Positions 21,517 through 33,568 of a DNA stretch of 64,000 nt are shown here, piece after piece. Position numbers and translations under genes: made by a program. This DNA is from Dactylorhiza incarnata (taxonomy: Eukaryota > Streptophyta > Magnoliopsida > Asparagales > Orchidaceae): NCBI GenBank assembly GCA_033032865.1, contig JAWHQI010000013.1, positions 186,001 to 250,000 on the forward strand, written 5' to 3'. The notes beneath the pieces are model-generated. The model was not told the DNA's origin. It did not search any database and saw only the letters and a list, made by a program, of their open reading frames with translations. Position 1 is the first letter of the stretch. Each line of letters starts with the position of its first letter.

Positions 21517-22830
21517 ATGTTTTCTTATCTGAATATACGTTGCAAATGGTGTGGGGATGCTAGGCATTATAGTGATGAGTGCCCCACTAAAGATGGTGGG
21601 CATAACTCTCGTGGTTCAGTGCATGGCGCATCGTCTTCCAATGGCACTTCATACACTGTACTCAAGTCTTATGGTCACTCTTCTTCGCCACTCCCATCAT
21701 TTTTGTATTCCTCACCAGCCCCGCAAGGACTGACGAGGAATAGAAAATTATGTTTGTGTTGTCGTAGCACCGAGCATGCGTTGAAAGACTGTGCAGAATT
21801 CTAGCGCCAGATCGAGATGGATGACGAACCAGATGTCCGTGTCATTCCATCTACCTCTCATTTGGTTGCCCCTTCTGATTCTGATGATGAGTTCGCAGTA
21901 CCACCTTGTCTATGTGGGACTTCTGCGGATATTCCCATCAGACTTTCGACTGCTCAGTGTGATGACGTGGTGGAGATTCCTCTCCCTTTGCTTCCATCTC
22001 CTCTTTTGGATTCACCCCAGGAGGAACTTGTTTATATTTTCTCTGATGATGTTATTACTGTTGTTCCTCCGCCTTCTTTGCAAGAATTTTCTACTCCTAT
22101 TCTTTGTGAGTTGGTTGATGATGTTGTGCAGGAGGTTCAATCGGAGCCTGAGGTTGCGTCAAAGTGGTACGAGGATGTTATTCCCTCCAATGGGGAGTGT
22201 GACTTCTTGGAACACGATGATGCGCCGAGGTGGGATGAGGAGGATTCCTTACCTGATGAGGAGGTTTACACTTTCTTATTGGACGAGGAGGTCCACCTCA
22301 CCACTGAGGGCCTTAAACTCCCGGATTCCCCTCGCTATGATTCATATGATACCGACAGTGATCTATGTTTGGATCCTACTGGGAGTGAGACTGGGACCAC
22401 TCCCCTGATTTTTGATTTTCTAAGTGATTCCTCTTTTTTATTTCTTGAACCCCCTTCTTCATCTGAGCCTGTGCAAGTTGAATCTTCACAGGTACTTAAG
22501 GAGGACTTAGAGCATTTTGCTCAAGTCAATGAGGAGCGTAACCTCATATGTGAGGAGGTTGACCCCACCTCCATAGTGGAAACCCCACTCATTACCTTTT
22601 CCTCCTGCCACCTCCATGAAGACGACACCTTGCTGGGCAAGGGTAGTTTTGGTGAGTTGAGTGAGGATTCCTCCTCTTCTTACTTTTTATTCCTTCTACC
22701 TGTGACGAGCAGGTATTATTTATGTTCGGGTAGAGGTGTAACTGTTTTATCGCCGTATCGGTACCCGTTACCGACACGGAGATTAGAACAGTTACCTGTG
22801 CATATTTCTTTTCATAGACCCATTAGCTAG
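21517..22830 (+). pseudogene. Element C: two-zinc-knuckle acidic protein, one in-frame TAG
   Basis: One frame is open from 21394 to 22830 except for a single TAG at 21802-21804. I prefer the ATG at 21517, just before the first motif. Two CCHC knuckles are visible: CKWCGDARHYSDEC near the start and CLCCRSTEHALKDC just before the TAG. The part after the TAG (about 340 residues) is strongly acidic, with many D, E, S and P residues and no known fold. CCHC knuckles usually bind element RNA. The acidic part is unidentified. It could be a diverged gag tail or a protein specific to this element family. Without the TAG the product would be about 437 residues. Confidence 0.55.
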
Positions 22831-23269
22831 AACTCTTAAAGTTCTGAATAAGTTGTGCTGGGAAGACAGAAAAGCCATCAGTTATCTAGGTGTAGGAATA
22901 GTTGATTTAAAAGTTTATCTTCGTAACTAGCGACTTTATTTTTTTACAAATTGCGAGCTTTATCTCTTGTACTTCTCTATTTTTCTTGTCCTTTCTGGAG
23001 CGCGCACTTTGCATTTCCCATTTCAATCAAATCATGAAAATTGTGAAATTTGGGGCTGATTTTTGCAATCGCACGATCAGATCGTTCGTGCGTGATCAAA
23101 TCGCACGACCGTGCGATTTTTATTTTTATGAAATGTCTTCTTCTTCGATGGAATCGCACGCTTGCCCTAACCCCTCCCATGCGCGATTTCTCCTTCCCTT
23201 TCCATCTTCTCTTTCGCTCTCTCTCCCACCCCTCGTCGCCCTCCTGCTGTAGCTCTCGAGTGAAGCTCC
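22831..23269. other. Noncoding spacer with LTR-type palindromes
   Basis: At 23066-23135 the CGCACGATCAGATCGTTCGTGCG type of palindrome, typical of the LTR promoter region, reappears about 135-200 bases upstream of the next ORF. A CT-rich leader-like segment (23150-23260) follows. It may be an internal promoter; that is inference. Confidence 0.45.
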
Positions 23270-24460
23270 ATGGATTTCAAGAAGGTAGTGAGCATGCTTC
23301 GCCGTGGTGGAGGAGCTTCATCTTCAAGATCTGATGATTCGGGTGGAGAGACAATGCTGCAGTTTGGGAGGCTGGAATTTTTGGAAAGGTACACTATGTT
23401 GCGATAGAAAACATTTTTAGACCATCATTTTGTTTCAGTCCCAGATCTTCAACGCATGCACTTTGATGCGGCGGTGGCAAGGTTGCTCGACGTAGGATCA
23501 TGGAGTAACCTATTCTCTATTACAGAGTTGGGCTACCGTGAGCTCACGCTTGAGTTTCTCTCCACCTTCCGCATCCTTGATCACGTCAGTGAAGAAACCG
23601 GAGAGCCCACGTTAGTCTCATTTCGTATGAAGGGTTGTACCCACACTATAGGTGTCGGCCAACTGACAGTTTGCGCAGGAATTTACACCCACGACGAACT
23701 CATGCAGACGGACATTATCAACTGTCTGGATGAGTTCCCTTTGCGTGTATCCCCTTGCGAGTTCTGGCAGTCCATTACGGGATGGGATCAGCAGTACGAG
23801 TCTCGAGCAACAAAGTCTACCCACATTATTTCCCCCGCACTCCGCTATATCCAGCATTTGATCGGGCATAGCATCAATGCCCGTGCCATGAGCCAGAATG
23901 TAGCGGGCTGGCAGGATCTCCTCTACCTTTACAGCATTTACGAAGGTGTGCCTCTCCATCTCGGGCGAGTACTCGCTCAATATCTTCTTCGGCAAGCCAC
24001 CTACCTCCCTCTGAAATCGATCGTAGGCTCGCAGTACATCACTCGGATTGCCAAAGGACTTGGCATCTGGGATTCGTTGCCTCCCATGACAGTCGTCTCC
24101 AGGGGTTACCACATTTTTATTTCCATGATGATTGCATTCAAGCTCATTCAGAAGGTGCGGCTTGGGGACAACTGGGGCTACCAAGTCCGCGAAGTTGGGC
24201 CAGGACGTGTTGAGCGCGCTATTTGTACCAATGCTACCAAGGCGAGCACCTCAGCTGGGACGTGTAGGCGGCCTCCTGATGTGCCCCACTCTGCTTCTCC
24301 TGCTGCTCAATGGCATGCCCTGCGGCAAAGCATAGAGCAGCAGTTTTCGGAGTTCTACGATAGGTGCACATTTGGGATGCCATGGTCATGCAGTATGAAC
24401 TCTCCTCGTGGATAGGTGCACATTTGGGAGTCGTGCCTCGTGCTGCTCCAGCTCGGGCAT

Positions 24461-25977
24461 TGATGCGCCATTTCAGCACGGCTAATTAGAAAGCACGAAA
24501 AGCGATACGACGGTAGTGCACCGGTCACTTAAGTAATAAAATAGGGAGGAACTCCCCGAATATCGTTCTCAAAGGACCGCAAGTTGGGTAGTATGATTTG
24601 CTCAAACAGGAAATTAGTTAAAAGGATAACTAAGTAACAAAGTGGGGTTGTGATTTGGGTTCCTACGCTATAGCAGAATGAAGAGAAATGCGGGTCGAAA
24701 ATCACCGCTTCGCAAGGTGTGGGTGAGTGCAGCGGCCGCGATGCCGTGCTTCGGTGAGCGGGTGGAGTGGCCACTGTGCGAGGTTTTGTGAGGGTCGTAT
24801 TCACCTCTTTGTTAACATCACCACTAGCAATCGCTAGGTGGCTTCACACACAAACAACCTAGGCTATCACAACAACAAAAAGGGCTATTCTTTCCACCAC
24901 ATCATCATTGCACATGAACACAAGCAAGAATACATAATATTAACCTAACAAGCGTTCATACAACAACACAAGGAAAGTACAAGCATCAAGGGTTAGAGAG
25001 GACCACAAAGAAGATGTCACCGCGTCTTGGGTTCTCGGCCGGAATGAGAGGTTGTCGGGCTCTCTCCGGGCTCGGCCCTCAGATGGTGTGCTAACTCGAA
25101 GGAGGCTGTCACCGCTCAAACGATCTTCAGCGCTTCTATGGTCTCCTCGGCGAGGAATGCTTGAGCTAGTGGCGGAGAAAGCTTGCAAATGCTCCCGGAT
25201 GGAGGAATGATGAAGGAGATCGCCAGAGAAGGTCTCCTCTTGTCTCCTACGGTGGAAGGGGTAAAAATGGCGGGATTCCAGGCTTTTCCCGCGAGGGGGA
25301 TCGAGCTCTCCTCCTCTCCTCGATGGCAGCAACAATTCCTGCTTTAAATACTAAACAGGCAGAATTTTGGTCACGCACGGTCGAACGCACGACCGTGCGT
25401 TGCCCGTGCGTTAATTAAAGATAAAAGTGGGCGTGAAGACGAAGCTGCGCCCGTGCGATTTACTCACGCATGGGCAAATCCGCCCGTGTGTCAAAACGCA
25501 CAGGTAAATTCAGAAACGACTAAAACAAGGAGACACAGGAGACCGTGCGTTTTACTCACGTACGGGCGATTCCGCCCGTGCGTCAAAACGCACGAGTAAA
25601 TTCAGATCGATCGTTTTCTGCCCAGATCAGAGCGCACGACCGCAACAGCCCGTGCGTCCAGGAAAACGCACGACCATGCGTTTCATACAGTCATGAATTC
25701 TGGGAGAAAACTGGATACAAGATAATCCGGCCACCTGCATACAAGATAAAATAGCTGGGAATACACCTCCAGCACCAGATAATCATAGAGAAATGGAAGG
25801 GGAGCACCATGTGCTTACCCCCAATAACAAGGAGAGCAAATGCACACCGAAACGGGCCTAAGAGTGCACCTAGCAAGGAATAACCAATATGAATGAAAAC
25901 ATGCCTAAATTGTAGTGCAAAGACTAGATAATCGGCCCAGATGAGTCCATAAATGTGTATATAAATGGGACTCATCA
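24461..25977 (-). repeat. 3' LTR of element D
   Basis: 1,517 bp. It contains the minus-strand box TATTTAAAG (25342-25350) and a palindrome cluster at about 25370-25690. A purine tract adjoins its U3 end at 25978. Confidence 0.88.
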
Positions 25978-25995
25978 CACCCCCAGAATTAACCA
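25978..25995 (-). other. Polypurine tract of element D
   Basis: Read on the minus strand: TTCTGGGGGTG immediately before the LTR start. The same tract type occurs in element C. Confidence 0.75.
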
Positions 25996-27725
25996 TTTGC
26001 ACGTCTCGGGCAAACTACTCAGCTCTCCTGTCGGAACAATTGGATGTTAGCGTGAGTTTGAGCGGTAGAGACCTATGCGAAGTCGCATGCGCACGTGCAT
26101 AGAAATACATTAGAACAAAATTAAACTAAAGATTATATCTAACTATTTCTAGAACAGAAGTTCGAAATTTACTTTACTTGGATGGTCAATCCCGGTGAAT
26201 ATTTCAATCGCGCAAAAGGGAAAATAGCGTGACTAATGAGTAGAGTATTACTCGAATCGAAGCTCGGGACAAACTCCTAAGAAATCCATCAAAGTCGGTG
26301 TCCATAGGCTTGCACGTTCGCACTCTCTCTACTGCATGAGACGACTCGTATCTAAAATCAATAGGACTTATGGGTTAGGATTGGGCTTAGGTTGAGTTTA
26401 GGCTAGGCAAGTAGAAGGACGATGAGAATCACATTCAACACAACCTGAGCACTCAAAAAAATTACAATCACCAATACAATATTTTCAAGAATTACACAAC
26501 ACCCTCAGACTTCAACTGAACCCTAGGTGCGTGCTAAGCCAAATATAAATTGAATTTGTCGAGAGAATATTATTTTTGCACAACTTTTTTTTTCTTTTCT
26601 CTTTTCGACAAAATAACTTTTACATGCTCAATAAAACAGCTCCTTTAGCTAATTCAAATCTGTCATGCACAACAAAGATGACACAAAATGCGATCGAAAA
26701 AGAAATTTCTTTCAGCTCAAAGGTTGGTGCGAAAATAGGTTCGGCCGTATGGCTTTGGTGAAATTTTAGTGGAGCTCAACAAGGAGGAAAGGTAGGCTCA
26801 AGTGGGCTTGCAACGGTGATTACGTAGGTAAGGATTTCAAAAGCACAAACAGATCAAGAAATGGCCTAATCACATTTTATAACGGGTACTTTCAACGCAA
26901 TCATTTCAAGAGTCGCCTAGTGCAAGTTCTAGCCACCGAGAAAGGTTGTCCTTCCTTCCGACCCGAGTAAAAAGCTACTACTAGTCTAGCTACACTCGAC
27001 CTTATGCTACCGTTGGATTCACCGGATTCACCGCTAAAGTAAAATAAATTGCAGCTACTATAATAGAAATAATTAAATTATAACTCTGAATTTTATTCTA
27101 CTCTAATTGAATTTCTAGGCGTGACCGGAGCACTTGACTAGAGCACTACTCGAGTCAACATTTTTCTCTACTCCTCACTCATACGCTAACAATCCAATTC
27201 TTACGAGCGGGGAACCTCGCAGCGATACCCAAAAAGCACGCGTGATCAAGTGCGCGTGAACTAGGTGCAAGTGTGTGCAATGTGTGCAACAAAATACAAA
27301 TCCTAACTCAGCACATTCTAACATGTCATGCAAAGTGTGTGCACGTGCACCGATCACTCTCTCCCCCAGACTTGATTAAAACCAACTTGAATAAACAATT
27401 CAAAAATAAGTAGGAAAGGGGTAGAGTTGACCTATGCTCATAGAAGAGCATGCCAGTAGTGCGGTAGTTCCAACATTAAATTTTTCACTTTCCTCATCCT
27501 CCACGCGAGAGCTTCCACCTATGATGTTAGCAAAAAGGCAATAACAAAACATAAACGAATTCAAAGGCAAACGGAACCAGGTGGTCCCCATGGGTTGTCT
27601 CCCAAGAAACACTTTTGTTTAACGTCCTTAAAGGTGGACCAAATACCTGTATTAAGCATTGTTCACAGAGCAGAAAATTTGTAGAAAAGTTTCACAAACG
27701 CAGATCACAGCATAAGAAAAGAACA
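25996..27725. other. Element D 3' noncoding region
   Basis: No open frame of known type. On the minus strand several phrases (a TTTCTCGGTGGCTA segment followed by GCGACTCT, and GTGGATTCACCGG-like text) match the element C 3' region at about 32460-32620 in the same order. The two elements therefore share this block. Confidence 0.6.
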
Positions 27726-28151
27726 TCAGCTATACGTGCTATTGTAGTGCAAGTCTCCAGTGGCTCGTAGGCTGGAGGTGAAAGCTTTAGGGCCAAAATT
27801 GGTGTTACCCAATTTTTCCTTAGCCTCTGCCATCTTGCCACTGAAAGCAGTGGAGCGTGCACCACGCAATTTTCTTTCTTGTTTCAGTTTCTCCACGGTA
27901 GGAGAGCGCCATCGTTGGTAGTCGTCAGATTTTCCCACCTTGGTGGTGGGTGGCATCACTCCCGTTACCGCAATGGCAACTGGGTCAGCGCAAGAGACCG
28001 ACTGTTTAAGAAGTTTATTACAAGATTTCTTATTAAATAAATATGGGACATTGTCCCGAGTTAAGTTCTGCTTAGCAGGTTCAGAAACTAGGCTCTCCTT
28101 CCTTTTCGGGTCACATTCCTTTCGCAAATCTACTTCTTCTTCTTTTCGCAT
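27726..28151 (-). CDS. Element D: basic ORF downstream of protease
   Basis: 141 codons, rich in K, R and E, starting with a charged MRKEEEVDLRKE block. No domain recognised. It begins 35 bases after the protease frame ends, in another frame. It may be the C-terminal part of the same polyprotein separated by a frameshift. Integrase and reverse transcriptase motifs are absent. Confidence 0.35.
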   Translation of the reverse strand: MRKEEEVDLRKECDPKRKESLVSEPAKQNLTRDNVPYLFNKKSCNKLLKQSVSCADPVAIAVTGVMPPTTKVGKSDDYQRWRSPTVEKLKQERKLRGARSTAFSGKMAEAKEKLGNTNFGPKAFTSSLRATGDLHYNSTYS

Positions 28152-28185
28152 GATTGCTTCTCATCCTTTTCTTCTTCCGACGATG

Positions 28186-28635
28186 CTATTTCAACCCTGA
28201 TTCCTGCATCAGTAAGAGATTCATCAGAAATACTTTGGGAGAGCGAGATAATGTTTCGGTCACAATCTTGGGGCAAGTAGGAATGACAACTCTCCCAGCA
28301 GAGAAATCCAAAGTGGCACCACTCTCTTTCAAGAACGGCACTCCCAAGATGGGGATAGATTTATTCTCCTGGGGTCCCAATACTTGAAAGTCAGAGACCA
28401 CCACCGTGCCCTCAACCATGACTTCAACATTCTTCACTTCTCCCTCCGACTGAATAATGGTCCCATTAGCAAGCACCAAAGACTTCCGATCGTCCGTGTT
28501 CATCTCAAGTTGCAATTTAGCAACGTCTTGCAATGCAAGGATGTTGCGGGATGAACCGGAGTCACATAAGGCAGCAGATTGGAAATTATTAATAGAACAA
28601 GTGATTACTAATTCACTTGGGTTAACCACTTCCAT
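28186..28635 (-). CDS. Element D: retropepsin-like aspartic protease
   Basis: 150 codons. The active site reads ALCDSGSSRNIL near residue 23, with D-S-G in place of the usual D-T-G. The flap and second half follow, ending in a PILGVPFLKESGATLDF block, the ILG signature of retropepsins. It is uninterrupted. In Athila elements the site is usually D-L-G-A-S; here it is closer to D-S-G-S-S, so the protease may come from a different lineage. It would cleave gag during particle maturation. Confidence 0.7.
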   Translation of the reverse strand: MEVVNPSELVITCSINNFQSAALCDSGSSRNILALQDVAKLQLEMNTDDRKSLVLANGTIIQSEGEVKNVEVMVEGTVVVSDFQVLGPQENKSIPILGVPFLKESGATLDFSAGRVVIPTCPKIVTETLSRSPKVFLMNLLLMQESGLK

Positions 28636-29951
28636 GTCGGTAAGACTCTTCCCTTGATTGATAGGATATTTTCAATATTGCTGGGAAGGGCCCCTTGCGA
28701 ACGCTCAGTTAACAATTGCGCCAATTGGCCCAATTGCGTCTCCAAGCTTCGCATGGACACTGTTTGGTTAACCAATTGCGTCTCCAAGCTTCGCATGGAC
28801 GCTGTTTGGTTAACCATATTCGAGTTCGCGGCATGCATAAACCTTTCCATCATTTCTTCAAGGTTGCTCTTCTTAGGAGTTGGAGCACCTTGATTATAAC
28901 TCGGTTGAGGCGGCCGCGGTTGGCTACCGGAGGCTTGGGCATCGAATTGATGCGAGCCTCCTTACCATCGTTGGCCTGGAACGGTGCTCCATGATTTTGA
29001 TCATTAATATAATTGACGCTTTCATCAAAAGAAACTTCGGTAGGTTGCTCACCTGTGGGGCACTCATATGCATGATGCCCCAGGCTTCCACAACCTTGGC
29101 ATGATATCATCATTACTAAGGCAGAAGGGAAGGTAGGCCTCTTTAGTAGCATGGTACTTTCAGTAGGTGCGCCAGATGTGTTCACCTCAAAGAGTCGCCG
29201 AGCGTTCCTTGGAGCGTTTCTTCCAGCAGTCCAAAAGGAACTATGAATGGCAGTGTCTTGGACGATCCGTAATGCCTCTTCGGGGGGTGTGGTTCATCAG
29301 AGTTCCACCTGCAGCTGCATCAATCATGGCCCTGTAGTTAGGCTCAATAGCAAAATAAAAATTTTCTACTATGGTCCATGGTTGCAGCTCATGCTGGGGA
29401 CATTTCCGGAGAAGGTTCATAAACCTCTCCCAAGCTTCTGAGAGAGCCTCCTGATCGTGTTGTTGGAAGGTTGCAATTTCCCTCCGCAAGTTTACGACTT
29501 TATCGACAGGATGGAACTTCGCCAGAAATTTTTCTTGCAGAGCGTCCCAAGTGGTAGCTGTGCCATGTGGTATCGTGTGGAGCCACGCCTTTGCCTTGTC
29601 ACGTAGAGAGAAAGGGAACAGCCTGAGCTTCACCGTCTCGTCAGCCAGCCCTGCGTACAAAAATGTCCCGCAAATTTCTGCGAATTCAACCAAATGAAGA
29701 TGGGGGTCTTCACTGGCTAACCCAGAGAATTGGGCCTGGTTGCGGATCATGTTCAGGATGGCCGACTTTATCTCAAAGTTGTTGTTGGTGATAGTCGGGA
29801 CAAATCCAGGTTACACACTCCCAACAGTGGGTGTAGTGTAATCTCTCATAGTCCTGGGTCGTGGCCTAGCCACTTCATTCTCGTCAGCTACCTGACCCAC
29901 GACCGGTACATTTCCCCCTCTAGGTTCAGCCTGATTTCCATTAACATCCAT
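28608..29951 (-). pseudogene. Element D: Athila-type gag
   Basis: The start codon is at 29951-29949, shortly after the primer-binding site. The N-terminal part has the RTMRDYTTPT and NNNFEIKSAIL patterns. The capsid core is at 29241-29750: EDPHLHLVEFAEICGTF, LRLFPFSLRDKAKAWL and the MIDAAAGGTL end. A zinc knuckle CQGCGSLGHHAYEC lies in 28850-29185. The last part has the LETQLGQLAQLL and QGALPSNIE motifs. A TAA early in the gene and frame changes near 29240 and 28850 break it. A 42-bp in-frame tandem duplication (SMRSLETQL repeated) lies at 28731-28814. Confidence 0.78.
28731..28814. repeat. 42-bp tandem duplication in element D gag
   Basis: CAATTGCGTCTCCAAGCTTC starts at 28731 and again at 28773; the two 42-bp units differ by about one base. 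Fourteen codons are duplicated, so the frame is kept. Confidence 0.85.
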
Positions 29952-30131
29952 GGTGGCAGCAGCACGGAGACGCGCTCGGAGGGTACGCTCTATTTTAGGG
30001 TCAAATGCTGCGCACTCACCGGGATCTCTTCAATGCATACACCCTCTTCAACACAAAAGAAGATAATAAAATAAATAAAAAAAAAACCTAAAACGAATTT
30101 CCAAAGAAAAACAAATCATACACGCTTGCAG

Positions 30132-30149
30132 TCCGCGGCAACGGCGCCA
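30132..30149 (-). other. Primer-binding site of element D
   Basis: Read on the minus strand: TGGCGCCGTTGCCGCGGA, complementary to the 3' end of plant tRNA-Asp with one mismatch. It lies just inside the 5' LTR. Confidence 0.85.
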
Positions 30150-30155
30150 AAAACT

Positions 30156-31676
30156 TGATGCGCCATTTCAGCACTGCTAATTAGCAAGCTCGAAATGCGA
30201 TACAACGGCAGTGCACCGGTTGCTCAAGTAATAAATTTGGGAGGAACTCACCGAATATCGTTCTCAAAGGACCGCAAGTTGGGTATTATGATTTGCTCAA
30301 ACCAGAAATTAGTTAAAAGGATAACTAAGTAACAAAGGGGGGTTGTGATTTGGGTTCCTATGCTATTGCAGAATGAAGAGAAATGCGGGTCGAAAAGCAC
30401 CGCTTCGCAAGGTGTGGGTGAGTGCAGCGGCCGCGATGTCGTGCTTCGGTGAGCGGGTGGAGCGGCCACAGTGCGAGGTTTTGTGAGGGTCATATTCACC
30501 TCTTCGCTAACATCACCAGTAGCAATCGCTAGGTGGCTTCACACACAAACAACCTAGGCTATCACAACAACAAAAAGGGCTATTCTTGCCACCACATCAT
30601 AATTGCACATGAACACAAGCAAGAATACATAATATTAACCTAACAAGCGTTCATACAACAACAAAAGGAAAGTACAAGCATCAAGGCTTAGAGAGGACCA
30701 CAAAGAAGATGTCACCACGTCTTGGGTTCTCGGCCGGAATGAGAGGTTGTCGGGCTCTCTCCGGGCTCGGCCCTCAGATGGTGTGCTAACTCGAAGGAGG
30801 TTGTCACCGCTCCAACGATCTTCAGGGCTTCTATGGTCTCCTCGGCGAGGAATGCTTGAGCTAGTGGCGGAGAAAGCTTGCAAATGCTCCCGGATGGAGG
30901 AATGATGAAGGAGATCGTCGGAGAAGGTCTCCTCTTGTCTCCTACGGTGGAAGGGGTGAAATGGCGGGATTCCAGGCTTTTCCCGCGAAGGGGGATCGAG
31001 CTCTCTGTCCTCTCCTCAATGGCAGTAGCAATTCCTGCTTTAAATACTAAACAGGCAGAATTTTGGTCACGCACGGTCGAACGCACGACCGTGCGTTGCC
31101 CGTGCGTTAATTAAAGATAAAAGTTGGCGTGAAGATGAAGCTGTGCCGCCCGTGCGATTTACTCACGCGCGGGCAAATCCGCCCGTGCGTCAAAACGCAC
31201 GGGTAAATTCAGAAGCGACTAAAACAAGGAGACACAGGAGACCGTGCGTTTTACTCACGCACGGGCGATTCCGCCCGTGCGTCAAAACGCACGAGTAAAT
31301 TCAGATCGATCGTTTTCTGCCCAGATCAGAGCGCACGATCGCAACAGCCCGTGCGTCAAGGAAAATGCACGACCGTGCGTTTCATACAGTCATGAATTCT
31401 GGGAGAAAGCTGGATACAAGATAATCTGGCCACCTGCATACAAGATAAAATAGCTGGGAATACACCTCCAGCACTAGATAAACATAGAGAAATGGAAGGG
31501 GAGCACCATGTGCTTACCCCCAATAACAAGGAGCGCAAATGCACACCGAAACGGGCCTAAGAGTGCACCTAGCAAGGAATAACAAATATGAATGAAAACA
31601 TGCCTAAAGTGTAGTGCAAAGACTAGATAATCGGCCCAGATGAGTCCATAAATATGTATATAAATGGGACTCATCA
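30156..31676 (-). repeat. 5' LTR of element D
   Basis: 1,521 bp. It holds the minus-strand TATTTAAAG box at 31038-31046 and a palindrome cluster at about 31065-31390. It differs from the partner LTR mostly by scattered substitutions. Confidence 0.88.
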
Positions 31677-31749
31677 TTCATCCACCTCGCGATCTCGGAG
31701 GATGCATACTCCACCTCCTCCGTCGCAGTCTCCTCCGTCATCTCCATAG

Positions 31750-33552
31750 TGTTTGCTAAGTATCTATTTCAGGATCTCTGCTTTATTTTCTGTTTTCTTA
31801 CTATTTCTTTTTGCTCTGTACTTGATATTATTCTGGTGGGGCATCGTCCCCAGGGTGTGGTTGTGGACAACTTTCATTTTTTATGATTATTGTATTGGTT
31901 GTCTATGCCGCATGTTTTTTCTCTCAATTAATATCAATGCCGGCAGTTTTGTTTTGGAGATGTTGTTTTACAGATAGGGCGACTTCTATGGCAGACGTTC
32001 TCTTAGCTCTGATTTCAAGATTAACGCCAATCTTTCAGTATGCTCATTTCTGAGCATGGGGTAACCTCTACTCCAAATTCTTTTTATGAATCTAGCAAGA
32101 TAATCTGTGATGATTAGATTTAAGTCTGGGGGAGAGTAGTTTTCGTTACCCACTTGCACGTGCACATAAGCACAACATACTAGAAGTTACAATAATTCTG
32201 TTTTATTTCTCATTATCAAAGCACACCACTACACCCACTTGAGCGCGCACTTAACCATAGGCGCATAACGAGTCTAACTCGTTTTCTTTTGTTGGATTGG
32301 GAAAATTGTTGTGCTGGCTTAGGATTGTAAGACGGAGTAAAATGTTGACTCCTGTAGTGCTCTAGTCGAGTACTCACGTCTTGCATAGATTTGTGTGTAG
32401 AATAAATTTTTCTTTATGCTTCTTGTTTTGTAATTTCTCTATTTTGCGTAATAATTGTTTATTCTACTCAAAAGTGGTGAATCCGGTGTGAATCCGATGG
32501 TAGCATAGGAATGTGTGTAGATGGTTGTTAGGTTTGTATTGCTCGAGTCGGGAGGAAGAATTATCTTTCTCGGTGGCTAAGAACTTGCCCCAAGCGACTC
32601 TCGAAGCATTGGTACAAGTAGTTCAATGTGTGAGCATGATGTAGGCCCTCGTTTTGGCCAGTTTGAGCTTTGTTTACCGATCCTATCTTTATCCTTGCTA
32701 GCCCCGTTGTGCCAACCCGTCCCTTGATTCAGCTCCACTTATATTTCACCAAGTCCTGCAAGCTAATCCTAGTCACGCTCCCAATCCGAGCTTGAGTGTT
32801 ATATCAAATTTAATTGGGGGTGTTGATGCAGTGAATAATTTTGTGAAACTGTGGTTTGCGCTTCCTCGGTTTATTTGCTGAAAAAAGGGGGTTTTGAGAA
32901 AAAAAGTGATTAGAACAAGAAAAAAAAAGAAAAAAAGGGGGCTTGGTTCAGAATAGAGCCAATTTGAATATCTTTTTAAGAATTGTTTTGAGAGTAGGTG
33001 GTGCACACACCCATATTTTCAGGTTTAAGTATGGGGGTGTGGTGTACTCGTGTTTTTATGTTGGTGCTGGGATAATTTCTTTGACGCAAGATCTTTTGGA
33101 TTTAGGTGCGGAAACCTTCATGTTTATCATTGTAAACCCTACCGAATCCCAAGCCCCGTATTCATCCTAAAAGTCCTATTGACTCACACAGTGAATCGAA
33201 CTAGTATCGTGGAGAGAGTGTGACCGGGTGAGCTTATGGCCACCGACATTGATGGATTTCATTGGAGGTTGTTCCAAACACTGATCTTGAGTAATACAAG
33301 CCTCAGCAACCAGTTTACTTTCTTCCTACGCGAGAACGGACGATTCACCGTGATTCAACTTCTGAGTAGAAATAATATATATGTACGCTCTTTGATTATT
33401 ACAAATTGTTTGTATAACTAAACATTTCTTCTACTGCATTTTTATGCGCGCGAGCATGTGACTTCGCATGGTACTCCGCTTCTACAATTGCTAAGCCAGC
33501 TAATCAATTTTTCCGTCCGCATAAGGAATGATTTTCTCGGGACGAGCAAATG
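31750..33552. other. Element C 3' noncoding region
   Basis: No coding frame of known type in 1.8 kb. It contains a run of A and G homopolymers (32880-32940) and sequence shared with the 3' noncoding region of element D. It ends in the purine tract before the LTR. Confidence 0.6.
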
Positions 33553-33568
33553 GTTAAGTCTGGGGGTG
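33553..33568 (+). other. Polypurine tract of element C
   Basis: TTAAGTCTGGGGGTG directly abuts the 3' LTR start TGATGAGTCCC. Confidence 0.75.

Larger units (their letters stand above)
24461..31676 (-). mobile_element. Element D, gag-protease-only LTR retrotransposon
   Basis: LTRs at 24461-25977 and 30156-31676 are in direct orientation and, read on the minus strand, start TGATGAGTCCC and end CGCATCA. The flanking 5-mers GGCAT (24456-24460) and TTCAT (31677-31681) share three bases; removing one restores the host ORF frame. The primer-binding site and purine tract are on the minus strand. The 4.2-kb interior encodes gag and an aspartic protease only. LTRs and the 3' noncoding part are clearly related to element C, so C and D belong to one family with different cargo. 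Confidence 0.88.
23270..31749 (+). pseudogene. Element C: Athila-ORF1-like protein, split by element D
   Basis: The first exon-like part is 23270-24460; the rest is 31682-31749, with element D between. The ATG at 23270 opens a basic, Ser-rich N-terminus. After a TAG at about 23405 the same frame holds the Athila ORF1 family pattern: a GSWSNLFSI block, then YRELTLEFLSTF, a VSFRMKG block and a conserved middle rich in aromatic residues. A frame change near 24365-24375 leads to a C-terminal part with SSWIGAHLGV. The proline-rich end and stop (TAG at 31747-31749) lie beyond element D, and dropping one 5-bp target copy keeps the frame. The molecular function of this family is unknown. Confidence 0.65.
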
